A stretch of DNA of 48,576 bases from Trichomonas tenax (GCA_023091735.1 JALKBU010000318.1:1-48576); one strand, 5' to 3'; positions 26,355 to 35,028 are shown, numbered from the stretch's first letter. Notes: generated by a model not told the origin, from the letters alone. Numbers and translations: made by a program.

Positions 26355-26616
26355 CTTTTTAGCATTCGGAGTGAAATAATTCTGATAAATTCTGTGTAAA
26401 CCTTTGAAATATTCTTCAATTAGTAAAGTGTGAGTCGGATCTGGCAAATTATTTTTTTTTTAAATAATTTCTAAGTCCAGCAAGTAGTTCACGCATATAC
26501 GAATAAGTTGGAGCAGGATGTTCTATGCGATATACTTGAAAAAAAGCTAATATATTAGAAATTGAAATTAGATATGGAGGTGGTGCATTCGGAATTTTAG
26601 TAAGGTAGTTTTCGTA
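26355..26616 (-). pseudogene. tyrosine recombinase, N-terminal (SAM-like) part
   Basis: On the minus strand one frame reads YLISISNILAFFQVYRIEHP, then APTYSYMRELLAGLRNYLKK. After a frameshift in a homopolymer, the next reads LPDPTHTLLIEEYFKGLHRI and YQNYFTPNAKK. The helix pattern, the 'STI...L..IR..H' equivalent and the 'P.....L..GL.R....KKA' end are those of the N-terminal core-binding domain of tyrosine recombinases. It continues logically into the catalytic part at 24770-25324 once the intervening element is ignored. The frameshift and an in-frame TAG show that it is decayed. Confidence 0.6.
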
Positions 26617-26751
26617 TCATAGAACTTGAAATTAATTGAAGATGGATATTCATATGATATGCAGTCGTTAAACTCGCAGCATCTCATAAATGTCTCTCTG
26701 CATTCAACATAGCACCCCCAGAATTTTCCCATAGACGCGAATAACTAGTGC

Positions 26752-26811
26752 AGTGAAGTATTAGTTATATAAGTGAAGTATTAGTTATATAAGTGAAATA
26801 TTAGTTATATA
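26752..26811 (+). repeat. three tandem 20-bp repeats
   Basis: AGTGAAGTATTAGTTATATA occurs at 26752-26771 and 26772-26791, and once with one change at 26792-26811. Confidence 0.9.
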
Positions 26812-27005
26812 AGTTCGGGGTCAATTATGTTCGCGGATTTTATCAGCAAATCGATGATCTTAAAATTGATTTTCAAAATGGTGAATTTTTTTCAACCGAA
26901 ATGAGATATTTGGATTTTATTCATGAAATTATTAATCGAAATATCTCCGAAACAATCGATAATCATAAAAGTCATTTGCCACGTAAATTGTCAAATGATG
27001 AATGA
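26805..27005 (+). pseudogene. coding relic without start
   Basis: An open frame of 66 codons after TAG 26802-26804 reads FGVNYVRGFYQQIDDLKIDF and FSTEMRYLDFIHEIINRNIS and ends at TGA 27003-27005. It is protein-like (amphipathic helices, no low complexity) but has no ATG near its start, which lies within the 20-bp tandem repeat. Family not recognised; a 5'-truncated gene fragment is likely. Confidence 0.35.
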
Positions 27006-27507
27006 CATTTTTGTCAAATATTCACTCTAAATATGAAACCTATTCCAAAGTAACCCACATCTATTTGTCTAGATGGCTTTTGTAACACTTTTCGTTATAT
27101 CCTTGTATTCAAATTGATAAAGCGCGAAATAAGATTTACAATAATGACATGTAAACAAAAGTGAAAATCTTTTCAAAATTGAGAAAGTGACATGATTTAA
27201 ATCATTTCATTAAATAGAATTACATCATAAAATGCCTTACTGCATCGCTAAGTTTATGCATGATGATACATAGCTTAACCGAAGCTGTATATCGTTTGAT
27301 ATTGACTTTGTTTATTTAATGTTGAAGCGTGTCGCATAAAATTATGCAAAGTGAATAATTTAACCAGAACTATGCCTTTAGATAGTCCTCTTCGTGTGTG
27401 TCTTAGCGTGTTAATATGGAAGATTTAAAATGTATAGATTACATAAAAAATCAATCAGAAGAAGATTTATGAATTGAGAGCCGATTAGAACGATAGAAAA
27501 AAGCAAA
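27006..27507. promoter_or_regulatory. upstream region of the nucleoside hydrolase gene
   Basis: No gene. AATGACATGTAAACAAAAG at about 27144-27162 and AAAGTGACATG at about 27184-27194 belong to the motif family seen before other genes. No clear initiator near the ATG at 27508. Confidence 0.35.
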
Positions 27508-28551
27508 ATGTCAATAAAGTGCGTTCTCGACTGCGATCCAGGCCACGACGACTTAGCCATGATAATGCTCGCCGTCTACAGCCCGAAGCTCAACGTCCAG
27601 TACATCTCTACGACACACGGAAACCAGACAGTCAACAAAACATATCAAAACGCGCGCAGAACATTGAATTTGATCAAGCGTGCCGACAAAATCCCGGTCT
27701 ACAGAGGCTACTCAAAGCCTTTGACACGCGCTTCAGTCGCTTGCCCAGAGATTCACGGAGAATCAGGACTTGGAGGCGTTGATTGGTCAGAAATCGACAG
27801 AACAATGCCACGGAACCCAGCTTTGGACATCTTGAGATACAAGGACGAGTCAGAACTCCGCCCAGACGACTTTTTCAAGCACTTACACAGATTAATCTCA
27901 GAAGCCGAAGACAAATTCGATGTTATCACAACAGGATCACAAACAAACATCGCTCAGTACCTTCTCGCTTACCCAGAGGACGCAAAGAAGATCAGAATGA
28001 CGACAATGGCCGGAAACTTCATGATTGTCGGCAATATCACACCATTCGCTGAGTTCAACGTCCTCATCGATCCAGAGGCTACATCCAACATCCTTGAGGC
28101 CGGCGTTGATTACATTTTCGCTGCTCCACTCGATATCACACACACGGTGTTAGTCACTGAAAAAGTCATCAACGATATCAGAGAGGCAACAGAGAAGTAC
28201 TCACCGAAGTTCACAGAGATGATCATCAAGCTCCTCTTCTTCTTCAAGGACACCTACCGCGATGTTTTCGGCTTCGCTGACCCACCACTCCATGATCCTG
28301 TTGCTGCATTTCACCTCATCGCTCCAGAATGGTTCGAGCACGTTCGCTGTCACGTTGACATCGAAACAAAGGGCCAATACACCTATGGTTGCTGCTGCAC
28401 AGACTTAGTCCTCAAGAAGAAGGATCCTTCCAAGGCAGTCAAGCCAGACAACGCAACAGTGTGCCTCAAGCTCAAGCAGGGCGGCCATGAAGCTTTCTGG
28501 AACCAGATGATTACGGTTTGGGGACAAATTGCACAGGAAATTGGCAAGTAA
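27508..28551 (+). CDS. inosine/uridine-preferring nucleoside hydrolase family protein
   Basis: This encodes 347 aa, near the usual 310-340 of the family. The calcium and substrate site is seen as D8-C-D10-P-G-H-D14-D15 at the N-terminus. THGNQ follows, then the ITTGSQTNIAQYL region, MAGNF with AEFNVLIDPEA, and the conserved late aspartate in PPLHDPVAAFHL. The enzymes hydrolyse the N-glycosidic bond of ribonucleosides to give free base and ribose, a key salvage step in parasites that cannot make purines. There is no signal peptide, so it is cytosolic. Substrate preference cannot be read from the sequence. G+C-rich codon use suggests high expression. Confidence 0.92.
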   Translation: MSIKCVLDCDPGHDDLAMIMLAVYSPKLNVQYISTTHGNQTVNKTYQNARRTLNLIKRADKIPVYRGYSKPLTRASVACPEIHGESGLGGVDWSEIDRTMPRNPALDILRYKDESELRPDDFFKHLHRLISEAEDKFDVITTGSQTNIAQYLLAYPEDAKKIRMTTMAGNFMIVGNITPFAEFNVLIDPEATSNILEAGVDYIFAAPLDITHTVLVTEKVINDIREATEKYSPKFTEMIIKLLFFFKDTYRDVFGFADPPLHDPVAAFHLIAPEWFEHVRCHVDIETKGQYTYGCCCTDLVLKKKDPSKAVKPDNATVCLKLKQGGHEAFWNQMITVWGQIAQEIGK

Positions 28552-28798
28552 ACATATAGTTATATACACTTATATCACTATATTTTTAATATATAATCAG
28601 ATCACAAAATTAAATTTTATGTCATATCAATATGGTAAAAATTGCGGCCAATTTGCATTCCATTTTCTTTGGTTTTTAGTGTATTTAGTAGATAAAAAGC
28701 CAATTTCTGAAAAAATAAGCAAAATTTAAAGAAGAAACGAATAAACTTGTAGCTTTAAAATATTTGATTGATCTCAATGCACACTTGGAATTTTTACT
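28552..28798. other. non-coding interval between convergent genes
   Basis: AT-rich with no gene; it separates the 3' ends of the nucleoside hydrolase gene (plus) and centrin gene (minus). Confidence 0.5.
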
Positions 28799-29296
28799 TT
28801 ATTTTCCGTATTTTTTGGCTGGATCCATGATAGCGATGAATTCTGCCTCGCTGATCATTCCATCCTTATCAGAATCGAAACGATCGATCATTTCCTGTAA
28901 TTCGGCCTCCGTCATTTCCTCGCCAAGCTCCTTAGCGATTCTTCTGAGATCCTTTATCTTGATATGTTCATGATCCTGGCTAAAGAGGAGGAATAACCTC
29001 TTGATGTGCTTCAGTGGATCACGCTTAGCAATAAGATCGGCGCAAACCTGGAAGAAATCTTTCTTTTCGAGAACATGCTTGCCCTTTGTGTCGTATGTCT
29101 TCATAATTTCGTCGATCTCCTTGTCGATGACGCTGAATCCCATGGCGCGGAAAGCTGTCTGTAATTCCTTCTCATCGATTGAGCCGCTTTGATCTGCGTC
29201 GAAAATATTGAAGGCTTCCTCAATTTCGATGTACTGATCCTTTGTTATGCCAAGAGAAGCTGCTGATGCGCGAGAACGATGACGGTGCTCAGACAT
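28799..29296 (-). CDS. centrin (EF-hand, centriole/basal-body protein)
   Basis: This encodes 165 aa, the length of centrins. After a short basic tail, four EF-hands follow in order: EF1 DADQSGSIDEKE (canonical), EF2 DTKGKHVLEKKD (degenerate), EF3 SQDHEHIKIKDL (degenerate, calcium ligands lost), EF4 DSDKDGMISEAE (canonical). ELQTAFRAMGF after EF1 is the centrin/caltractin hallmark. The C-terminal 'KKYGK' replaces the usual xxxY phosphosite ending. Centrins act in basal bodies, contractile fibres and division. Upstream, a cluster of TGACG/TTTACAT/GTCAC motifs (29380-29450) is likely regulatory. Confidence 0.93.
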   Translation of the reverse strand: MSEHRHRSRASAASLGITKDQYIEIEEAFNIFDADQSGSIDEKELQTAFRAMGFSVIDKEIDEIMKTYDTKGKHVLEKKDFFQVCADLIAKRDPLKHIKRLFLLFSQDHEHIKIKDLRRIAKELGEEMTEAELQEMIDRFDSDKDGMISEAEFIAIMDPAKKYGK

Positions 29297-29804
29297 TTTA
29301 GTGCCCTAAAAAAAATTGCTATCGTCCTTGTAATGTTTAACGCCTTTTGTCAGTTACTTAACTCTTTACAAAATGTAAACTAAAAAGTGACGAATTTCTA
29401 ATTTTGTGTATTTTGACGCTTTACATCTGACATTTTTGTCACATTTATATTGAGAAGCTCCCCCTCATATTTTCGTTTTTCGTCGGGATCTAAATCATGT
29501 CTAATAAAACAAACTTCATGATAAAAATCTTAAAGTCAACTGGTCATTTAGATCCATTAATTACTATATCTGACTGTTATAATGATCTTTTCGGTGTTTC
29601 GAGAAATTCATAAATATATTAACCTTAAATAAATGAACGAATACTGATGCAGTAAAAGTTTTTGATCAACTATGAACAGGGTAAATTGTTAATTTATAAT
29701 ATAGAGAACTCATTAAACTGCAGTTGGAATAAAGCTAAACAAATATTAAAAGCTCCCATCCCGATTTATAATCTCAAAAACATGTTCATGAGTTAAAAAA
29801 AATC
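29297..29804. promoter_or_regulatory. divergent upstream region with motif cluster
   Basis: Between the centrin ATG and the start of the 29821 gene. At 29364-29450 are CTTTACAAAATGTAAAC, AAAAAGTGACG, TTTTGACGCTTTACATCTGACA and TTTTGTCACAT, the same motif family as at 39961-40111. The rest shows nothing. Confidence 0.45.
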
Positions 29805-29814
29805 TCATTTTTTT
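29805..29814 (+). promoter_or_regulatory. initiator-like TCATTTTTTT
   Basis: It lies 14 bp before the A of the ATG at 29821 and fits TCA+1Y(W). An ATG at 29816 is followed at once by TGA, so the real start must be 29821. Confidence 0.5.
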
Positions 29815-29820
29815 GATGTG

Positions 29821-30489
29821 ATGGAAAGATTATTAGAATTGAAAACACGACTTGAGAAAATAAACAGAGCAAGGCGACTAAACAAGATGTTGAGAGACAA
29901 GAAAACCGATAGATTGCAACAGATAAATGTTCTTTTGGAAGGATTAAATTCTCAAAATACTCAAAATTCTGCTTTAATTGAAAAATATCGACTCCCCAAA
30001 ATTCGTGGTCTTTCTGATGATGATATTGCATTTCTTGCAAAGTCTTTTTGGTGTTTAGAGAAATCAAATTCATCAAATATTAATCAAGATAGCCAGAATG
30101 CACCTAATTTAGATATACAAGCTGGGTCTAACAAGTTCACACCCGAACAAAAGCGATTGATTTGTATAAATCACAATTTATCAACAATTCAGCAATTATC
30201 GATTGCACACAGATTTAGCAATAACCATACGCTTGCATCAATCACAAGAGCTAATTTTCTTCCAATAAATTTACCACTTTCATTTCATGATAAAATTCGA
30301 ATTTTATTATTTATACGATTATACGGGAAAAATGTACAGCTAAACAATATATTCCCGACATATAATATGAGCAGAGTATCAACGTTTCTAAATTCACTAA
30401 AATCGTATGACATCGAAAACATCTCGCCAGATATAAAAGAACTTGTCAATTCGCTTCTACAGCATGCACTGCAATCATTCAAAAACTAA
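29821..30489 (+). CDS. hypothetical protein with N-terminal coiled coil
   Basis: This encodes 222 aa from MERLLELKTRLEKINRARRL. The first about 60 residues form a charged helix suited to a coiled coil. The middle is Asn/Ser-rich, and the C-terminal about 110 residues (FTPEQKRLICINHNLSTIQQ to the end) look like a helical domain. The start is supported by an initiator-like TCATTT 14 bp upstream. No family recognised. It is convergent with the next gene, with 42 bp between stops. Confidence 0.7.
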   Translation: MERLLELKTRLEKINRARRLNKMLRDKKTDRLQQINVLLEGLNSQNTQNSALIEKYRLPKIRGLSDDDIAFLAKSFWCLEKSNSSNINQDSQNAPNLDIQAGSNKFTPEQKRLICINHNLSTIQQLSIAHRFSNNHTLASITRANFLPINLPLSFHDKIRILLFIRLYGKNVQLNNIFPTYNMSRVSTFLNSLKSYDIENISPDIKELVNSLLQHALQSFKN

Positions 30490-30531
30490 TACGAGGCAGC
30501 TACATTAACAAATTACAAACAAAATTTTATT

Positions 30532-31983
30532 TCAATAATCTTCATCTTCTGGTTCAGTTGGACAGTCATTCTCGATCAGATACGATATAGTTTGATCTGC
30601 CATGAGATATTCCAAAGCAGCGTGAGTTTCTTCTGCTAAATCGAAATCATCAATCATATCGAGAAGCAAAGAAGGAACATCAGCGATCAAAAGATCTTTC
30701 TTCTTTCTAGGAACATCGTCTGGCATCATGCGAATAGCTTGGCAAGCTTCTATTATTCTTTTTTCGTCATCATCGAAATTCAAACCTTCTGCGAATATTA
30801 AAATCATTCCTTTTTCGATGAATTCTGGGAATCTCCATGGTTCAGCGTGCTGTGCCATAAATGTGCAAATATCAAACACAAGTTTCCTGTGTGAGAAAGG
30901 CAAAAATTTAAATATGTTCCTATCACAGAAAACGCCAATTGCATTTATATGGGTCAGGAAAATTCTGAACTCATTCTCGGAGCAATTTATCATGTATTTA
31001 ATTGTATCCAAGATATTCAAGCTTAAGTCCTTTTGGTTTGATGTTGATACAGCTTGGAATTTATCCAACAGAACATTGTAGTCGAGATGTAATGGATATT
31101 TCTCGTTAAAGAAAGGAGTGAGTCTAACAAGAAGTCTCAATGCTGAATCAACCATCATTTTATCTCCTTCTTTGATTGCTGTATTGATAACTCGATGAAT
31201 TTCATAAAGATGAATTATTGCGTTATATCTTTCTTGTGTTGTGCATAGATGGAACAATAAATCAAATAAATATCTTGTGCTTGGGTTTAAATGGAACATA
31301 TCATCAGGAAGTGAATATGCTTTCATCAAAAAATCTCCACATACTTCAAGAACACTTAAAAATACTTTTTCTGGGCATTCATTGAAATCAAAGCTGTGAA
31401 ATACCTTTAATAATGTAATATAACCAGAAATGTCATCGGATTTGCAGATCTGTATGATTAAATCTAAAGAAACTTTAACGAAAAGTTCCTGAGCTGCTTC
31501 ATCGGAGAAATTTATTATTAAAGTTATTGCATCAATCAACAGAGGGATAAAATATTCCTCATTTGTTAAGAATTCAGATATATTATCAATCAATCCATGA
31601 TTCAAAAAATGTGGAATATATCCAGCATTCGGTGGATCCATAAAATGGATGATAATTTGAAGAGCTCTGAGTGTTAAAGGAATTGGAATCTTTTGAAACA
31701 TCTCAAAAGCAAGATTTATCAACAATCCTGGAATATCGTACAAAACAAAAGTCTCTGTGAATTTCCAGAAGTGAAATTCTGATTCATCGCATAGAACATT
31801 CAAAATTTCGAGCATTTCCATGTTATTTCCTGCATTAAATCGATTTCGAACTTCAACATAAAGCTCTTCTGGATCGAAATCGTCCCTAAAGAACTTCTCC
31901 CCGAGGCATTGATATCGTTTTTCTTCCAAACCACCCATTATATCAGTCTTTTTCTTCTCAGGTCCTCCATCTTTGTAATCCAT
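30532..31983 (-). CDS. armadillo/HEAT-like helical repeat protein
   Basis: This encodes 483 aa, almost entirely short amphipathic helices with the spacing of armadillo-type repeats (for example LTLRALQIIIHFMDPPNAG, YFIPLLIDAITLIINFSDEA, YITLLKVFHSFDF). There are no catalytic motifs. The C-terminus is acidic (PTEPEDEDY). It has the general look of importin-alpha-like or other protein-binding solenoids, but the specific family is not recognised. The start at 31983 gives MDYKDGGPEKKK; a second ATG (MGGLEEKRY) lies 15 codons later. A plus-strand TTTCACTTTTATTC at 32009-32022 faces away from this gene. Confidence 0.75.
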   Translation of the reverse strand: MDYKDGGPEKKKTDIMGGLEEKRYQCLGEKFFRDDFDPEELYVEVRNRFNAGNNMEMLEILNVLCDESEFHFWKFTETFVLYDIPGLLINLAFEMFQKIPIPLTLRALQIIIHFMDPPNAGYIPHFLNHGLIDNISEFLTNEEYFIPLLIDAITLIINFSDEAAQELFVKVSLDLIIQICKSDDISGYITLLKVFHSFDFNECPEKVFLSVLEVCGDFLMKAYSLPDDMFHLNPSTRYLFDLLFHLCTTQERYNAIIHLYEIHRVINTAIKEGDKMMVDSALRLLVRLTPFFNEKYPLHLDYNVLLDKFQAVSTSNQKDLSLNILDTIKYMINCSENEFRIFLTHINAIGVFCDRNIFKFLPFSHRKLVFDICTFMAQHAEPWRFPEFIEKGMILIFAEGLNFDDDEKRIIEACQAIRMMPDDVPRKKKDLLIADVPSLLLDMIDDFDLAEETHAALEYLMADQTISYLIENDCPTEPEDEDY

Positions 31984-32699
31984 TATTGGTCTGTCACGCC
32001 CGTAATGGTCGTTTCACTTTTATTCTTTCATCCATTATTTCTTATATTTCAGCCATATCTTTATGTTTTTCTTTTAAATCTTTTTATTTTGAATCTGCAT
32101 TACAATCTTTGTCCCTTTTGCATTATCAGATGTCTGATTTATTACATTCACATCAAACTTCATAGAAGTTTATATAAATTGTCATGCTATAGTTTCAATG
32201 CCAATATAGGTTCATTTCATTTCAGAGCTATTTAATGGTGCTGCAATATCATAGTTAAATGCAACATTTTATATATTTAAGTTTGATTATAAGCCTAATA
32301 TAAAAACGTTAGATACATGAAGAATTACACTGGTATTATATCTTAAAGAGGCGTGATTTCAAGAAATAAGAAATAACGAAATATAATTTTTGGTATATAA
32401 CATGGTAAGTGTTTAATATATATAATACCACCAAAATCTATGCAGTGTGATTGATCTAAGACAAGCTAATGTTTGAATTAAAATGTACGGTATTTGAAGT
32501 GTAGATCCAGAAACAAAAGTTATCGAAATGCTGGGCTGCTTAGCATGTGGATGTAAATGTTGATGTAAAACTTTTCTTAGAGTTTTTTCATAACTGCAAG
32601 GTATAATTAGCGGCAAACAACAAACAATATATTGTTCATAATAGTCCTTTTGGCTGTTCACTCATTTTTCAATGAGATATGATTTTGAACTCGTAATTA
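31984..32699. other. non-coding interval
   Basis: No convincing gene. A minus-strand frame at 32413-32661 and a short plus-strand Cys-rich string at about 32499-32564 lack support. Confidence 0.4.
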
Positions 32700-32930
32700 T
32701 TAAAGCAAAAGACAGCAGGATGATTTCGGCTCTTTTTTATCTTCCTCTTCTGACGATTTCATCTGTGTTGCGTTCGTTTTATATCCTTCTGTTTCAGTCA
32801 TTGACAATCTTGAGCGATCTTCAGAGTTAAAATTCGTAACCGATGTTTGCGATCCATCGAGGAAGTGTAGTGAAGGTATGTAAACATGTTTTGAAGTCGA
32901 TGTGGAATCAATGGTTGAATTATCAGACAT
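32700..32930 (-). CDS. small protein with C-terminal CAAX box
   Basis: The first ATG (32930) gives 76 aa, MSDNSTIDSTSTSKHVYIPS. It is Ser/Thr- and Glu-rich with a Lys-rich segment just before the last residues KSSCCLLL. The CLLL end fits a geranylgeranylation CAAX motif, and the preceding Cys could be palmitoylated, so membrane attachment is likely. No other domain. A divergent ORF 220 bp away ends in KSYCCLLI, so the two look like diverged paralogs sharing a control region. Family not known to me. Confidence 0.6.
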   Translation of the reverse strand: MSDNSTIDSTSTSKHVYIPSLHFLDGSQTSVTNFNSEDRSRLSMTETEGYKTNATQMKSSEEEDKKEPKSSCCLLL

Positions 32931-33129
32931 TTCAAAAATTATAGTACTCAAAAAGTGTCACGGTTTTTGTCATGTAAAAATATTTTGTCACGTAATTGTT
33001 AACAATTTTCAATTTTTTTCAAAATTCTGATGTTTACAAAACAATGAAAATTTTGACATGTAAAAAGGTTCACGTTTATTAATGTAAAAAATGACATAAT
33101 ATAAGATAAATCAGACTTCTACATCATAG
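32931..33129. promoter_or_regulatory. control region between the two CAAX ORFs
   Basis: It contains AAAGTGTCACGG, TTTTGTCATGTAAAAATA, TTTTGTCACGTAATTG (32953-33000), TTTTGACATGTAAAAAGG (33053-33070) and AATGTAAAAAATGACATA (33082-33099). Five related sites in 150 bp are far more than expected by chance. Confidence 0.55.
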
Positions 33130-33339
33130 TTTTCTGAGGAGACGCCAAATGATGTGCCTCTTATCCCACTGGAGCCGAACTTACAGGTTCAGAACTCTAG
33201 CTCTGATATAGTTGATATGGCCCCAATTTCATACAGAATTCACAGCGGAAGACCAGATAGAAATGCTTTAAATAGCTCCAGAGAGACAAAAACTACCGAA
33301 CCTATAATCAAAAAGAGTTATTGCTGTTTGCTGATATAA
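33130..33339 (+). pseudogene. small CAAX-tailed ORF lacking an ATG
   Basis: The frame opens after TAG 33127-33129 and reads SEETPNDVPLIPLEP to a C-terminus KKSYCCLLI, stop at 33339. There is no ATG before the internal Met of DMAPISYR. Two overlapping ATGs (33149 and 33152) are in other frames. The tail and size match the divergent gene at 32700-32930. A lost start, a one-base indel or an unrecognised short intron would each explain it, so it is listed as a probable pseudogene. Confidence 0.45.
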
Positions 33340-33622
33340 TATTTCAATTTTGAAGTTGCGTTTCACTAAATTACACATCGTAAACACTTTATACAACATT
33401 AGGGAAAATATACCTTATTACTATTAACTTAATACAAACTTTTTTCATTTAAGATGATAAATTTATTTGTTTTTAAAAGCTTATTTTCTTATTATATAAC
33501 ATTTTTAGTCTTTCAATTCTATTGTCCAGCAATCAAAGGATAATTATCACTGGATTTTTATTTTCAATTTTGAACTATCAATTCAAACAACGCAATATAT
33601 GAATTCGGTGAGAATAGCTTGT
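33340..33622. other. non-coding interval
   Basis: AT-rich; 3' flanks of the two convergent units. Nothing else seen. Confidence 0.4.
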
Positions 33623-34375
33623 TTAAGCAGAGCGGAGCAATGGCTGACCATCCTGGTCACCTCCTTGTATTTTCTTATTCTTAAAAACATAAATTTGCCA
33701 TCCGATGATACCGACGATTACTATAACAGCACAGATAACGGTCAATATTTGTAAATAGTTAACTTTTTGGTTGAAATTATAAATTTTGAATGGGATGTCC
33801 TGTGTAGACCAATTTCCATTATCATATGAAAGGTATATTTGAAGATTATCAACCATTCCGCTAGTATGAATTTCAGGAACCTTGCATTTAGCTAAATTTT
33901 GTGTAATAATTGTTCCCGTTGTAACTGTGTTGTTAAATTTGCAGTAAATGGCGTCAGTTGTGAAGTTGGAGAGTGATTTAAGGGAAATATTGATTGTTGT
34001 AAATTGAGATCCAGATGTTGGGAAATAAGATTCAACGAATGGGACTGCGCGTCTGCATCCGCGGAATCCAATATGGTAATGGCCTGGCAAGCATCTGCAT
34101 ACACCGGGATACTCGCATCTCATTCCTTCGCCGCAAGAAGGCATGCAAATCCAGCATCCACGGTCGGAAATTGGTTCATCGTGGAAATATCCATCATTGC
34201 AGATACATTTTCCGTCATCTGTCAGCCTCCTGGAAGGTCCGTGGCAATCTGCGGATTGGCGAATGTTTGTGAACACTCCATTCTCTACACGCTTCATCAT
34301 TGCCTCCCTGAATTGCTTTGGCATTTCTTTTTCTGCAATTTCGCAGGCAGCTCTCGATATGAAATAGTACAGCAT
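33623..34375 (-). CDS. type I membrane protein with EGF-like and IPT/TIG domains
   Basis: This encodes 250 aa. Residues about 40-110 hold EGF-like cysteines (CHGPSRRLTDDGKCICNDGYF, CWICMPSCGEGMRCEYPGVC, RCLPGHYHIGFRGC). Residues about 112-200 resemble an IPT/TIG fold (VESYFPTSGSQFTTINISL...IYCKF...KCKVPE...LQIYLSYDNG). A single membrane helix follows (LQILTVICAVIVIVGIIGW, about 207-227), then a short basic cytosolic tail. The N-terminus (MLYYFISRAAC) is short and not a good signal peptide, so the upstream part may be missing. TTTCACGATAAGG, about 25 bp before the ATG, is an initiator candidate. A surface receptor- or adhesin-like role is inferred. Confidence 0.7.
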   Translation of the reverse strand: MLYYFISRAACEIAEKEMPKQFREAMMKRVENGVFTNIRQSADCHGPSRRLTDDGKCICNDGYFHDEPISDRGCWICMPSCGEGMRCEYPGVCRCLPGHYHIGFRGCRRAVPFVESYFPTSGSQFTTINISLKSLSNFTTDAIYCKFNNTVTTGTIITQNLAKCKVPEIHTSGMVDNLQIYLSYDNGNWSTQDIPFKIYNFNQKVNYLQILTVICAVIVIVGIIGWQIYVFKNKKIQGGDQDGQPLLRSA

Positions 34376-35001
34376 TTAGAATGTCGCATTTTAACCTTAT
34401 CGTGAAATTTAACAATTGGTGTCACCCCCCAATAAAAATTATCGCTTCCTTTTCATTGTATACAATTCTAATCACTAGATATTCTATATCCCAAAGTTTG
34501 ATATGAAAGAGTTAGGATAAATGTTATAGGAAATTGCATAAGATATTAGAAACTTAGTAAGTTTGAAACTAAAAATTGTTCAAATCACATCTTTAAAAGG
34601 AAATTTGTTATTGATATCATGTCATTTAGGTACATGTGTGGTTGGCATATAAATGACTTGTTAATGAAGATGAAATCTCATTCAAACGTCACGAATGCGA
34701 GTGCATATTTCTCTCTAATCAAATCGATGATATTTACGCTGCTATGATCAGTACATAATCAAATAGATGGATCTCTAAGATGCAACTAAGATGATTTCTC
34801 ACATTCAAGAAAAATCATTATGATTTTTGATGATTTAAATGTTAATTTATTAAGCCAATTTAAGCATGCATGTTCGCTAGGCCATAATGCTTCTCATTGT
34901 GTATTTCCGAAACTTTGCTACAACAACATTACCATCTAGTTGCGGTTTACATTTTGCACGTTATTTAAGTTTTTCACCCATTGGGGAACCAAAAAAAAAT
35001 C
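34376..35001. other. non-coding interval
   Basis: AT-rich; no gene seen. A TGTCACCCCCCAAT site lies at about 34420-34433. Confidence 0.4.
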
Positions 35002-35028
35002 GTGGCAGGAGGCTTTGCCTCCGGCCAC
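35002..35028. repeat. 27-bp GC-rich palindrome
   Basis: GTGGC-A-GGAGGC-TTT-GCCTCC-G-GCCAC is an 11-bp stem with one mismatch and a TTT loop, of the same design as the hairpins inside the 1091-1834 gene. Confidence 0.85.

Noticed and set aside
27519..28052. Arg-rich plus-strand frames in the nucleoside hydrolase region
   Set aside because: Shadow frames of a strongly supported enzyme gene.
31909..32235. 108-codon plus-strand frame
   Set aside because: Overlaps the 5' end of the armadillo-like gene; hydrophobic low-complexity translation of AT-rich DNA.
32499..32564. Plus-strand string ending LACGCKC, possible prenylated tail
   Set aside because: Only about 20 codons follow a stop, with no GTPase-like sequence upstream.
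32413..32661. 82-codon minus-strand frame with CCLPLIIPC
   Set aside because: No domain, no upstream signal, AT-rich composition; probably chance.
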